Shown here one piece after another: positions 25,109 through 35,984 of a stretch of 64,000 nt of DNA. Source of the stretch: Cavia porcellus (Eukaryota > Chordata > Mammalia > Rodentia > Caviidae); contig NW_026947484.1 in NCBI RefSeq assembly GCF_034190915.1, positions 183,328,982 to 183,392,981 of the forward strand, read 5' to 3'. Both the position numbers and the translations under genes were made by a program. The notes beneath the pieces were generated by a model. That model worked only from the letters and a program-made list of their open reading frames with translations, searched no databases and was not told where the DNA came from. Position 1 is the first letter of the stretch; the number at the start of each line of letters is the position of its first letter.

Positions 25109-25990
25109 TTAATTGTCTGCTTTGCTTAGTTGGTTTTTCCTAAGTGTATCTAAATTATCTTTCAGTATTCTTTGCAGTATTGGCTTGGTGGTCATGAAGT
25201 TCTTCAGCTGTTCTTTGTCATGGAAGTATCTTATTTTTCCATTGATTTTGAAGAACAGTTTTGCAGGGTACATCAGTCTAGGCTGGAAATAATTTTCCTT
25301 TAGGATCTGAAATACTTCACTCCATTCTCTTCTTGACTTTGTTTGTGCTGAGAAGTCTGCTATGATTCTGATATGTTTTCCTTTATAGGTGATCTGTCTT
25401 TTCTCTCTTACAGCTTTTAGTATTCTATTCTTATATTGGATTTCTGGGATGGTGATTATTATATGTCTTGGTATAGTTTTATTTTGGTTATGACTATTTG
25501 GAGTTCTATATGCTTCACTGATCCTGGTGTCAGTTTCCATTCTCATGTTTGGGAAATTTTCAGCGATTACTTCTCTAAAATATCTTCTTGACATCCTTTA
25601 TGTTGTCTCCTTCTTTTTCCTTTATCCCTATCAATTGTATGTTGTTTTTCTTTGCATCATCTTGCAGCTATTGAATTGTTACTTCCTGATTCCTTGTTAT
25701 TTTTAAAAGATCTTGCCTTTCCTGTTCATTAGATGAAATCCTGTCTTTGGGGTCAGAAATTCTATCTTCACTTTCATTGAGGTGATTTTTACAACTTTCA
25801 ATGGAATTTTTGTTTTCCTGTGTATCACTTTGCATATGCTTTATGTATTCTGTTTGTTTCTTATATTGTTCATATAGGGATTCTAACTTTTTGTTTAGTT
25901 CCTCCAACTTTTAACTGTGTCTTCTTTAGATATGTTCAGCATCTCTTTCATTTCTTTTATCACTTCTTCTTTTACCCGGGAATTTATTTC
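25109..25990 (-). pseudogene. L1 ORF1 (RNA-binding chaperone), broken
   Basis: Two frames cover it. The upstream one (25907-25668) is a Glu/Lys/Gln-rich coiled coil. The downstream one (25594-25109, 161 residues) holds the RRM and C-terminal domain, with ENFPNM, EAYRTPN, PRHIIITIP, RILKAVREK, ADFSAQTKSRREW and YPAKLFF. The family protein forms trimers that coat L1 RNA. The frame break lies between 25668 and 25594. The stop is 33 nt before the ORF2 start, a normal L1 spacing. The true N-terminus is unclear. Confidence 0.85.
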
Positions 25991-26399
25991 TAGTTTGAAT
26001 TCCTTTAAAGCTTCCCAGAGTTGCTACTTTATTAAGCTACTATTATTTCAGGTATATGGCATTTATTGTTTTCTATGTACATAGCTCCTAAGGTTTCTTG
26101 GGATGGGCTGGAGATTTGAGATTGCATTTTGGTCTTTTGCTTTGCATTTTCCTATATATATTTCTGTGCTTCAAGTGTTGTTCCAAGGCTTCCTCTGGAT
26201 GTGTTGGAAATCGTCTCCTGTGCCCTAGGCTCCTGGGACTGAATGGAAGTTGCTGAGCCTGGTCCAGTTAGGCCCTCAGGCCCTCCTGTGCCACATTCAG
26301 TGTTCCAGGTAGCTGGGCAGTCACCTCACCACTGTGGATGATGGGTTAAAGCTCTCCCAAAGCGAAGACCAAATGTCCTGGAACTCACTTCATCTACTC

Positions 26400-26884
26400 T
26401 CAAATCCCATAATTGAAGAAGGTCACTGGATGTAATTTATTTGGTCTACAAAACCTTACAAGGCTAGTCTGGTGTTCCTGGGCTCTGGATGGGTCCTTGA
26501 GCTCTGGAAGAGATGATCTTAAAGTCTCCCAGGGCTCAGGGTGATGCACAAATTTACCCCAGCTGTCTGCTGAGTTTCCTGGTTTGATAGAAGGTCACTG
26601 GGTGTGTTCTGGGCAGGCTTGAAATCTGCCAAGCACAGCCTAGTGTGGCTGGGCTATGGGCAGGTCCTTGAGCTCTGGAAGAGATGTTCTTAAAGTCTCC
26701 CTTTGGCTCTGGATGGTGTGGACTTACCCTAGCCACTAGCTGAGTTTCCCGGTTTTCGAGAAAGTCACTGGGCGTGTTCTGGGAAGGCCTGAAACCTGCC
26801 AAGTACAGCCCAGTGTGTCTGAGCTCTGGGTGGGTTCTTGAGCTCTGGAAGAGATGATCTGGTAGTATCCCCAGGCTCCGGATG
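26400..26884 (-). promoter_or_regulatory. Tandem 5' monomers of L1 copy A (probable promoter)
   Basis: Three diverged units of about 170 nt run to the 5' end. The phrase GAAGGTCACTGG or GAAAGTCACTGG recurs near 26419, 26591 and 26760, and CTTGAGCTCTGGAAGAGATG recurs near 26493, 26664 and 26838. In mouse, tandem 5' monomers act as the L1 promoter, and this arrangement looks equivalent. Promoter activity here is inferred from position and structure only. Confidence 0.75.
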
Positions 26885-26900
26885 AATTTAATGTATTTGT
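26885..26900 (+). repeat. TSD flanking L1 copy A, 5' side
   Basis: AATTTAATGTATTTGT, identical to 20769-20784. Confidence 0.93.
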
Positions 26901-27729
26901 ATGCATCAGCAAAACCTATTAAAGATCATTTACTATTAATTTTCCATGAAATCAATTAGGTTACTTTTTCTGTTTTATAGTCCTTTGGTTTAATTGACAA
27001 ATTTTATATAAATTGCTTATATTTTCTGCATGGTTAAAGGAACTGGAACACAAGAATACACAGGAGATTGGAAAAGTTGGTGTTCACTTGAGACTTAGAG
27101 TCTACAGACAAAAACACATAAAATGTGAATGAATATATAATTACTAAAGTCACTTCATGTATATGATAGTTCCATGAAAAATTAAAATGGAATCAGAATG
27201 TCTTAGGTCAATATCATTTTAAAAAGTTTTTAATATTAACTTGTTTTGCTTTAGTATTTTTATATAATTTCCTTAAAGTAATTAGCCACACCTTTTTACT
27301 ACTTAGCCTATTTAAAATTGCTGGTCAAGAAGGAGATATCTTCAACTTGAGTTGCATGGTGGGATGTGAGGTTATTCTTGAAGATACTGAGATGAAAGAA
27401 GTGCATAATATACACACCTGGATTCATACCTCAGCACTTTCCCATCTCTATTAGTTAGAGAGTGTGTAAGAGGTTATAGTGATTGACTACCATCAAGGCT
27501 TGGATGAGCATAGAAGTACTCATTTTTATTTGTGTGCTACTTTGAGTTACACTAAATCTGTTTGGATATGCTGTATGCTTAAGAGAAGGTGAGTTCAGGG
27601 ATATAGTGGTTTGTCCCCAACCATGGTTTCTTTAAGAATGTAAACTCTTTTTTTCTACTAGAGCTCTGTATTGGTTAAGTTGTAAAGGAAATGTGATTTA
27701 ACGTTCAGTTTATTGTGGGAAGTAAAATA
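26901..27729. other. Intergenic DNA
   Basis: AT-rich DNA without a recognisable gene or repeat. Confidence 0.5.
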
Positions 27730-27990
27730 AAGTAGTGGCTGAAGAAAAGGATTTGCATCAAATTAGATTTATCCCAGCTCCACCATGTACCTGATTTGTA
27801 AACAGTATAGGCCATTAAATCTGTCTTTACTCACATTGTTCATTTGGAAAGTCAAGGTGACAAAATGACTGATGAAATTGTATTAAATATTATCATAACT
27901 AACTCACAGAGCTGTTTGTATTAAGTTACTACATGTAAAGAATTTAGAAGTATGATTGAAATACAGTAATAACCTAATAAATATTCTGAA
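27730..27990 (+). mobile_element. MIR SINE, old
   Basis: The order of pieces is that of a MIR element: CCCAGCTCCACCATGTACCT, TTAAATCTGTCTTTACTCA, CATTTGGAAAGTCAAGGTGA, then the core ACTACATGTAAAGAATTTAGA and an end with CCTAATAAATATTC. It is diverged as expected for this ancient family. Confidence 0.65.
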
Positions 27991-28778
27991 TGTTTTATTT
28001 ACCATTATTACTGTTAGTATTATCAGCACAGCCAGTGCCTCATTCAATGAGCACTTAGGTGCTTCTTTCTTTATATTTGCTAGCACCTTGTAAATAAATC
28101 ATTCTCCAATGGAAGTTCTTGTTAGCCCTCATTTCTTTGACATTCAAAGCCTTGCTTTTGTTCCCTAGATAATTTATTTGCACACTCTATAGTGCATAAT
28201 TATTTGAGGTGATGACTTTTTTCTATGGTACTGCAAATGTCAGTCCCTACTGATAAGCATTTGTGCTGGATGAGAGTTGTTTAGATCATCAGCTGTGTCC
28301 TAAATGCATCACAAGAGGAACTGTCAATTCCTTCTCATGGGCCTTTTATGACTCTTTGAAAACAGTGCAGAGATCTTTGAGAAGAAACAAATTGCAAGCG
28401 AGACCTAGGCAAGACTTCAGACCATGGAGAGACAGTGGAAGACAGACGATATTAAAATCACTTGGATGAAGTTTCCTGAAACATTGTATAAAAGTTACCT
28501 GGTTGGGTGGGAGTACGGTCCAGGTTAGGTTCAAACTTTTCCATTTAAGGCTTGGTGTCACAGCTTCTTATCATTTTCATGTGATAAAATTCTTTGGTTC
28601 TTATAAAACATACCGTTTAACAAGTCTATCCCCTAGAAATCTCAATTTCTAGATTGATCTTGATAATACCTTTGACAAACATTCCAAGGGATCCTTATAT
28701 TCTGACCAATTTAGGAAATTTTCAAGATGCATTAAAGTCAAATAGCATAGAAATTAGTTGTGTTATTTGGATGCATGG
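27991..28778. other. Intergenic DNA
   Basis: No gene. The open frames at 28263-28469 (+) and 28346-28561 (-) overlap each other and have no domain. Confidence 0.45.
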
Positions 28779-28793
28779 GAAATTACTGAAATA
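28779..28793 (+). repeat. TSD of the lone 3' UTR insertion, 5' copy
   Basis: GAAATTACTGAAATA, identical to 29665-29679. Confidence 0.92.
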
Positions 28794-29664
28794 TGTTTTG
28801 TTGTATGTCCTCTTTTATCTCAATCTCCTTTTTTATTATTTACTTTTTTATCTTTATCTTTGTAATTAAGGGAAAAATAAAAAATAGCAGGATATATTAT
28901 AATAACCCACTTTGATTTCCTATTAACTTGATTTGAAACCCTGTATTGCTTTCACCATGTTGTTTTGACTGATTTTCCTCTATTCTGTTTTGCTTGATAC
29001 TACCAAGTTCGAGAGTACAGGCAACGACTGTGAAGACAATAAGATTCATTATGATGCCCATTCTGGTTTGACTATTATCTTCTTTTGAAGTCCTGCAATG
29101 TCTCCAGTGTTTTGGTTTTATTGGTTTTGTGCTTTACTGTTTTGTTCAATTTTATTATAACTGATGATATAGGCAATTCTTTTTAAGATAGCAAGAGGCA
29201 TTATGGTAACCAATGTTGATCACCTTGCATTTTGTTTTTACAGTATGTACTATGTCCATCCTTTTGATTTGACTGACTCTGTTTTGTTATGCCACATTTG
29301 TTTTATTCTCTTCAAGAAAAGTAATAAGAACTTTGGGAGTAATAAAACCCAAAATATGTAATTGTCATGTACAAAAGAGAGGAAAAGAAAGTGCTCTAAA
29401 GGATATAACTGCATGTATATTTAAGTGTATAAGACAGATAACCATATTACTGAGTTGTGTTAGATCATTGAATAGAACTGTTTGCAATCTCACTGTTTGA
29501 ATGTCCACTTTATATGCTTTAATTTTGTAACTTGAACAACTATTTCTAAGGTGACAATATGCAATCTATTAACTAGTGATTTCCTACTGTTTATTTTTTT
29601 CTGAAATTCTGTATAACTTGTACCCTTTTTCTGTTCTTTTTCTCCTTAAATAAAATTAAAAAAA
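28794..29664 (+). mobile_element. 5'-truncated HAL1-like retroposon consisting only of 3' UTR
   Basis: An 871-nt insertion between 15-nt perfect target-site duplications. It matches the reverse complement of the HAL1-like element (54.75 to about 55.62 kb) along its whole length, beginning at GTTTTGTTGTATGTCCTC and ending CTCCTTAAATAAAATTAAAA. It has no ORF. It contains the B-type terminal module and the repeated ATTATGGTAACCAATGTTG-type module, in the + orientation. The AATAAA and A-rich tail mark its 3' end. Confidence 0.9.
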
Positions 29665-29679
29665 GAAATTACTGAAATA
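29665..29679 (+). repeat. TSD of the lone 3' UTR insertion, 3' copy
   Basis: GAAATTACTGAAATA, identical to 28779-28793. Confidence 0.92.
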
Positions 29680-32020
29680 ACAAGGATCAAATAAAAATCA
29701 ATTGAAATCTAATTAAACTCAAAATTGAAAAACCCCAAGAATATTTAGAAAAAAATTAAAGAGATATTTATTAATCTAGTGGAATGGGTGAGTTCTCAGT
29801 GATCCGTGAGTCAAATGCTTCCTGTGAGCAGTGTATGAATATATCTGAAGGTGGTGCACAGAGGTGGGTCATGGTGAAATGCTCCCAAAGTCCTTGGAAC
29901 CAAGCCTAGTGTGTGAGAGCTAAAATGGTAAGATTTCAGAGAAGTTATAACACATTGAAGCCAATCACATTTGTGAGTAAAATATTGGGAACATCAAATA
30001 TAAATAATGCAAGCAAAGTAATTAATTGGATATTACGTCAGAAAAGCCGAATTAAATGTGGTGCAATTATGTACGCTATATATTAATGAGCTATTTCTTC
30101 CATTAATAATGTTGTAATAATAGGACTCCTCATCAAGGATAGAATAATGAATAAGCAATCAAAGGAAATTCAATTTATATATATCTTGCTATCTTGAGAA
30201 TAAACAGCAAAAACAAATTTGGGCTAAGCAGAATTAACTCCATCCCAGCCCACATTATTGGTGGAAAATGATTCTTGCAGATATACCTGATATCTGAGGA
30301 CAATTTTCAGACTTGCAAGGATCCAGCCAGTATTAGAAAACAGTGTTACTGGAATACGATTTCCTTTGTGTTCCTGTACCAGCACTTCCTAGCTCATCCA
30401 CATGCTTTAAAAATACAGAAAAATGTGAAAAAGATAACCTATTGAACTGAGGGGGACAAAATTTTCATTTCAAATTTTACATGTTTTCCTTTGTCTATAT
30501 AATAAAATTACAATATGTGTATGCGTAATGTTTGCTATTATTTGAAATTAATGCTTTTATAAGTTGGTGTACAGATGGGGTGAACAATATGTTTAGTACT
30601 TTTCTCCTCTTCGGACACTAGTATCATGTTGTGGTCAATAGGATCTAACAGCAGAATGTATAAATCAGGATGCAAATAAAAATAACTGTGTTGTTTTTGT
30701 TCCTCATACAAATTTATTGTTGCTACCTTTGGAGTGATTTTGAGTTATTAGAGCTGGGCATCAGCTAGGACAGAGAAAAGTTTTCTCACATAGTCTAAGG
30801 ACTTTTGGATTACAATCAACAACAGTGCATACTTCATACTTTTTTTCTCCTACATGGTTTCTTCTTCAACACATTCATCCATGACTGAATTACTCCTTTA
30901 GAGTTCTGCCTTGTTCAGGCTGAGACTTACTGTGACAAGCATTTCAATTTTCTCACCTCCCCTAAACCAAAGGCTCAGGGGTTGTCTTTGTGGCAACAAT
31001 AAGTATGTTTTCCATAGAACAAAGCCATCAATCTCATCAATTTCATGACATTTCTCTAATAAAGAGGAAGTGATGTGTATACATTGGTCTCATTTTTCCC
31101 ACCTCAAATGAAGTCATAAAAGACAACAAAAACACATCCATTTGCATTATAAAATTATAATTCTTACAATTTTCATGCATATATTAAATATATTCATGAC
31201 TTTTCCTAAGATGTTTACAGTAAATGGATCTTTAATTCTGCAGTGTAATCACTATAGGATAAAGATCTTTAGTTCCTCAAACTTAATCAGTCAAGTATTT
31301 GACATACTTTAAAAAAATAACATTTGGTATACAAGTGTTGATTAATTCACCAAGACAATGAAGTACAATGTGAGAACACTGTGACCTTACTCCCACAGCT
31401 CCTGTAACATCTCCAGATTGTCACATCTTTACTCCACCCCATGCATACGATTACAATGGTATCAATGCTTCTTAGGATAAATTTGTGCATATACAGATAT
31501 TTATTCATTACCCACATACACATCACAAATAAACAAAGTATTCCTCTTCTATATAATATATTTTTTTACATTTAATCATTACAGAGACTATGAGGAATTC
31601 TTAATTGATGGTGTTTTTGGTTTTAGAAAACATGTATATTGTTGATTAATTTAAAAGATGTATATTTCTTAAACTTGAAGAAGTTGCTTTTCATGAGATA
31701 TTTCAAAAGTTGTTGAGCTCAAAATTCTACATTCTCGCTATATTAGTTATTTTCATAGAATGCCAGTATGTTACTCTAAGCTTATACAGTAAGTCAAGTA
31801 TGAAACAATGAACAGTTGCCTAATTTTAAAGTTAATTCTTTTCCTGGAAACAAAATTCTTTGTAATTGATTTATTAATACTGAAAGCACTGAAGACAGAG
31901 AACATGGGTGAGTTCCTGTTGAAAAGTTTATATTACTATTATAAGAGTTTTGGTTTATAGCCCTATTATGCAGTTTTCCAGATAATGTTGGAGATTGTCT
32001 AGATAAGTGTGCATATTACA
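29680..32020. other. Intergenic DNA downstream of OR13F1
   Basis: No gene or clear transposon. TTTATT at about 31871 would be an AATAAA signal on the - strand, about 150 nt after the OR13F1 stop, but this is weak evidence. Confidence 0.45.
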
Positions 32021-32980
32021 CTACTTGAGGGTGGATATTAAGGCAGTACTTAAAGGATTTTTCATCAGCAATTTTTTCACAGCCACTTTTACCTCTTTGT
32101 TCCTTAAACTATAGATAATAGGATTCAACATGGGAGTTAATACAGCATATATCAAAGCCATAAACTTATCTATTTCCTGTGTATTCACTTCTGAGGGCTT
32201 CAAGTACATGGAGAGAGCCGTGCCATAGAACAGAACAACCACGGTCAAGTGGGCTGCACATGTAGAAAAGGCTTTGCTCTGACCATCTCCTGAATGGACT
32301 CTCTGGATGCTGGAGAGGATGTAGACGTATGAAGTACAAATGAGCAGCAATGGCATGGGCAGAAGGAGTGCACTGATCGCTAACATGATTAGCTGCACTG
32401 TGGAGGTGTCTACACAAGCCAGTTTCAAGATAGCTAGAATTTCACATGTGAAGTGATTGATGACACTGTTTCTGCAGAAAGACAGCTGCAGCACAGCCAC
32501 TGTCTCCACCAGGGCAGTGAGGCAGCCTGTCACCCAGGAGCCAGCAGCAATCTGCACACAGACCCTCCTGTTTATGATGATAGGATATCTCAGGGGATGG
32601 CAGATGGCCACGTACCTGTCATAGGCCATCATGGAGAGCAGTACACACTCAGTGGAGCCCATGGCAAGAGAGAAGTACATCTGAGAAGCGCATCCTGAGA
32701 ATGAGATGGTGTTTTTCCCTACAACAAAGTTGGCTAGCATTGGAGTGAGCACAGAAGAGGTATACCAGATGTCCAGAATGGAGAGGTTGCTGAGGAAGAA
32801 GTACATGGGGGTGTGCAAGTGGGAATTCAGGATGGTGATGGAGATCAGAATTAGGTTTCCCAGCAAGGTGAAGAGGTACATCAGCAGACACAGAGTAAAT
32901 ATGATGACCTCAATTTTGGGGTAGTGGGAAAATCCCAGGAAGATAAAAACCGTTACAGATGTCCAGTTTTCCTGAAGCAT
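32021..32980 (-). CDS. OR13F1: Olfactory receptor, OR13F1-like
   Basis: An intact 319-residue olfactory receptor on the - strand, the same length as human OR13F1, to which it appears orthologous from memory (NWTSV near the start, [57 protein letters not shown] at the end). Visible marks are the sequon at Asn5, GN at 41-42 in TM1, LHTPMY in loop 1, MAYDRYVAIC (118-127), Cys97 and Cys179 for the loop disulfide, SY in TM5, KAFSTCAAHLTVVVLF in TM6 and [16 protein letters not shown] in TM7. It should be a Golf-coupled odorant receptor; no ligand is known to me. The ATG at 32978-32980 is the only sensible start. It is convergent with the OR13C4-like genes, the arrangement remembered for the human cluster. 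Confidence 0.96.
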   Translation of the reverse strand: MLQENWTSVTVFIFLGFSHYPKIEVIIFTLCLLMYLFTLLGNLILISITILNSHLHTPMYFFLSNLSILDIWYTSSVLTPMLANFVVGKNTISFSGCASQMYFSLAMGSTECVLLSMMAYDRYVAICHPLRYPIIINRRVCVQIAAGSWVTGCLTALVETVAVLQLSFCRNSVINHFTCEILAILKLACVDTSTVQLIMLAISALLLPMPLLLICTSYVYILSSIQRVHSGDGQSKAFSTCAAHLTVVVLFYGTALSMYLKPSEVNTQEIDKFMALIYAVLTPMLNPIIYSLRNKEVKVAVKKLLMKNPLSTALISTLK

Positions 32981-34869
32981 TTTATTATGATATGTTCATT
33001 ATACACACACAGATGTATTAGTATCATATGTTATACATATCGAACAAATGATCCCCCTTTCACATTTTCTGCCATATTTTTCTTCGTGTTATATTATGTA
33101 CTTATATCGTTCTCTAGGTTACCAACTGTTATGAATGCTTGAACAATCTTCTATTAGTATAATTTAAGTGGGAAATCAATAGATAAATCCTCAGATTACT
33201 ATTGTTATCACAAGATTTTCTTCTTTATGAGTGTTAAGGGGGGTAGACTAGAATTGGGTTTAGTTAGTAAACATGAAAGAAGTTAAATAAAATGTTAAGT
33301 TTTGCTTTCTTCTTTTTTGAAAACTACATTTGTAACTGATTTACTATTCTGTCATGTATTTACCTTTGAATCATTGAAATTATTTTCTTCTTCTAGTTTG
33401 GTAATAGTCTTCTCACTTAGAAAAGTTCTGTTTCCCAAGTTTACTGTGTCTTCTGCCACTCTTGGAGCTATGCCCAAAGTTCAAGGAGTAAAAAAGCAGT
33501 ATAGATTTCTGCAGACACAAACCGATTCACTGAAAATCCTGATGACTTAGAAAGAAGCAAAGGTTTCCTTCCCAACCTAGAAACGGGGTTGCAGACATTG
33601 ATAGATGCAAGGCATGAGTGCCTTTCATATTACTGTGCTTGTCCTGGTATCTGTGCTGTGCAGACACCCTCCAAAGGACCAGTCATTGGCACTGGAAGGC
33701 AATTTAAGGGGCTGCATGATTTTGGAAAGTTTGTAAACAAGGCAGCAAATTACAGTTACAAGCATGTTTGTACAATAGTACAGATTCTGAAACTCTAGGG
33801 ATTGTGTCCCATAGATCCAATTATAATCTGTGGTGTGTCTGGTCTAATTGTAGTACTACCCAAACGTGAAAGAAATACATTCCTGTCAAGACTCTCTTTG
33901 GAAAGGGGAATCTTACTTGTCTCCAGATTATGTGATGAAATCAATTACGCTATTTAACTTAAAGTTAAGGGACATGCATAATGTTGACATGTTCTCCTTC
34001 AGGAGAGTTTCATAAAATGTGAATGATTGTAAAAGCGTGAAACCTACAAAAGATGGAAGAATGCGAACTTAGTTAACTCTTGCATTGCTTATCACAGCTT
34101 AACAGGAGGACTCACGTGAGAGCGGATGTGGAAAATGCAGGTCCATCTGCTTTCATGAACACTTTTCCTCTGGCAAAATAATGGCATTTTAACTTTTCAG
34201 AATTCCTCAAAGTTCAGAGTTTCAGAGTTTTTTTTTTTAAATAAACCCTGTTTACTTATTTGTTTTCCTTCTTCCTTTCCATGATGATTAAGTGACTGTG
34301 TTGGTTTGGGGAAACAGGTTTTAAGTTTCATCACAGAATAATTATAATTGATTAGAATAGCAGGCAAATTAACTATAAGGAAGTGGAGTGTTTTCAGAAA
34401 GAAATATTACAAGATGAAATAACACAAGAACACATTAAAAGTGACATGTATGCAAAGAATAAAGCATGAATTGACAACTGAAAGAAAACAAACATGTCTA
34501 TAGTTACATCTCTATATTTTTAACTCTCCTCTGCAATAATTAGTAATAGAAGTAGGCAAAAATTCAGTGCAGATTTAGGACACTGAAAAAGACTACTGAA
34601 AATTGATTATGGGGACATTTAGAAGACACTATTGACCTTTCAGAGCGTATATTCTTTTCTGTGGAGTATGGCACATGGCCTGATGGAGTACATATGGTTC
34701 ATGAAAAGTGTCTCAGCAAAATCTAAAGCATGGAACACAAATGAATTAAATTTGAAAGCAGTGTTAGCACTGTAAGCAGTAAATTCTAAAATACTTGTAA
34801 ATTAGTAATACATTTATAAATAACTGATGTGTAAGGAAAAATAACAAAAAAAACCTAAAATATATTTTA
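32981..34869. other. 5' flank of OR13F1 and intergenic DNA
   Basis: No gene. Part of this probably contains the OR13F1 promoter and a non-coding first exon, but none can be placed. A short GC-richer patch at about 33450-33800 carries open frames without domains. Confidence 0.45.
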
Positions 34870-35130
34870 AGCTGAATGCTCATGAAAATAAAATATATCA
34901 AAGTATATGGGATGCAGCCAAAGAGGTGTTTAGAAAAACAGTTCCAAACAATTACAGTACAAAAGGAAATTTTAAATCAGTTATATAAGATTGCAACTAG
35001 TTAAGAAACAAAGAACAAAATAATTCAAAGTAAGTACAAGAAAATAGTAAAGAGTTGAAGAAAAAGAAAACAAAAGTACAATATAAAGATGAACAAAGGC
35101 AAAATTGACTACTTGAAAACTGATAAGTTT
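34870..35130 (+). mobile_element. Old L1 ORF2 fragment
   Basis: It follows the L1 order GGGATGCAGCCAAAGAGGTG, TTTAGAAAAACAGTTCC, AATTTTAAATCAG, AAGAAACAAAGAACAAAATAA, AAGTAAGTACAAGAAAATAG and TTGACTACTTGAAAACTGAT. This corresponds to the stretch between the endonuclease and reverse-transcriptase domains. No frame survives. Confidence 0.65.
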
Positions 35131-35139
35131 CTAGTTAAC

Positions 35140-35240
35140 TGTCATTGTCAGGTTTCTGTTACTGGGATACAGTATCTGATAGACACAATATGAAAAAAAG
35201 GGAAAGTTTTGTTTCACAGCTTCAAAGACTTTTTCCATAG
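35140..35240 (-). mobile_element. MaLR-type LTR end fragment
   Basis: GTTTCTGTTACTGGGATACA, then GGGAAAGTTTTGTTTCACAG resembles the same inverted LTR end seen at 19.72 kb and 48.33 kb. Too short for subfamily assignment. Confidence 0.35.
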
Positions 35241-35589
35241 CTGACTAGTTCTATTTTTATTTGATAGAAATTGCCATAAGTATTTAATTAACATGGTGTG
35301 ATCAAGAAATACAGGGAGTGCTTAAATTTTAAAATTATTTACAATGAAAGACACATTATCATTTATTTCTTTCAAAATGTTTTCCCTCACTTCAAGCAAA
35401 CTTATTCTATCATTCTTGGAGGTATGTGTTTTACTGTAATAATTTTTTAAAAAAATGTAAACATTAATTATATCTTTTGATTACTCCTTGTATATATAAC
35501 ATATATGTAAATCTTTCAATAAATCTGTTACCACGTATGTAAATATTGTATAGATAATAGTCAAATAACACTGGGGTAGATTTTTTTAA

Positions 35590-35900
35590 AGAAAAAAGAA
35601 AGAAAAGACAACAGAAAAAAGGGCATAAGTAATACAGACTTTCAAAGAAAAATATTAACACTAAGAAATAACTAGTTAAGTTACATATTGTCCTCTTAGA
35701 AATAGTTGTTCAAGATACAAAATTAAAGCATAAAAAGTGGACAAACATTGGCAGTGCAAACCATTCTGCTCAATGATCTAATGGAAACTTAGTAATATGT
35801 CCAGTTAACACACATAAATATTCATATAGTTATAACCTTTAGAGCACTTTCATTTCATTTTTACAATATCTTTTATGTATTTTTAATCTTACTCTTTCAG
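35590..35900 (-). repeat. 3' UTR of L1 copy B (B-type module)
   Basis: It matches 54790-55050 of the HAL1-like element: GGGCATAAGTAATACAGA, AACTAGTTAAGTTACATATT, ACAAAATTAAAGCATAAAAAG and CCTTTAGAGCACTTTC. Copy B joins this module directly to ORF2 without the A-type module found in copy A. Confidence 0.78.
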
Positions 35901-35984
35901 TTTTTATTATTTTTATGCTAGAGAGACAACGTGAAATTTACAAATGTGAGACTTATTTATTTCACTTATGAGGACAGTTACAAG

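Larger units (their letters stand above)
20785..26884 (-). mobile_element. Full-length L1 retrotransposon, copy A
   Basis: A 6.1-kb LINE-1 lies on the - strand between perfect 16-nt target-site duplications. Read from 26884 leftwards it has a 5' region with three tandem monomers, ORF1 (about 25.99-25.11 kb), a short inter-ORF spacer, ORF2 (25.08 to about 21.5 kb) and a 3' UTR ending with an AATAAA signal and an A-rich tail at about 20795. It would have encoded an RNA-binding chaperone and an endonuclease/reverse transcriptase. Both frames are now broken by frameshifts and stops, so this copy is dead. It separates the OR13C4-like genes from OR13F1. The intact TSD argues for a fairly young insertion, although the frames have decayed. 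Confidence 0.92.

Noticed and set aside
32166..32924. Open frames overlapping OR13F1 on both strands (32166-32417, 32453-32698, 32649-32891, 32706-32924)
   Set aside because: They lie in other frames of the intact OR13F1 gene and have no independent domain.
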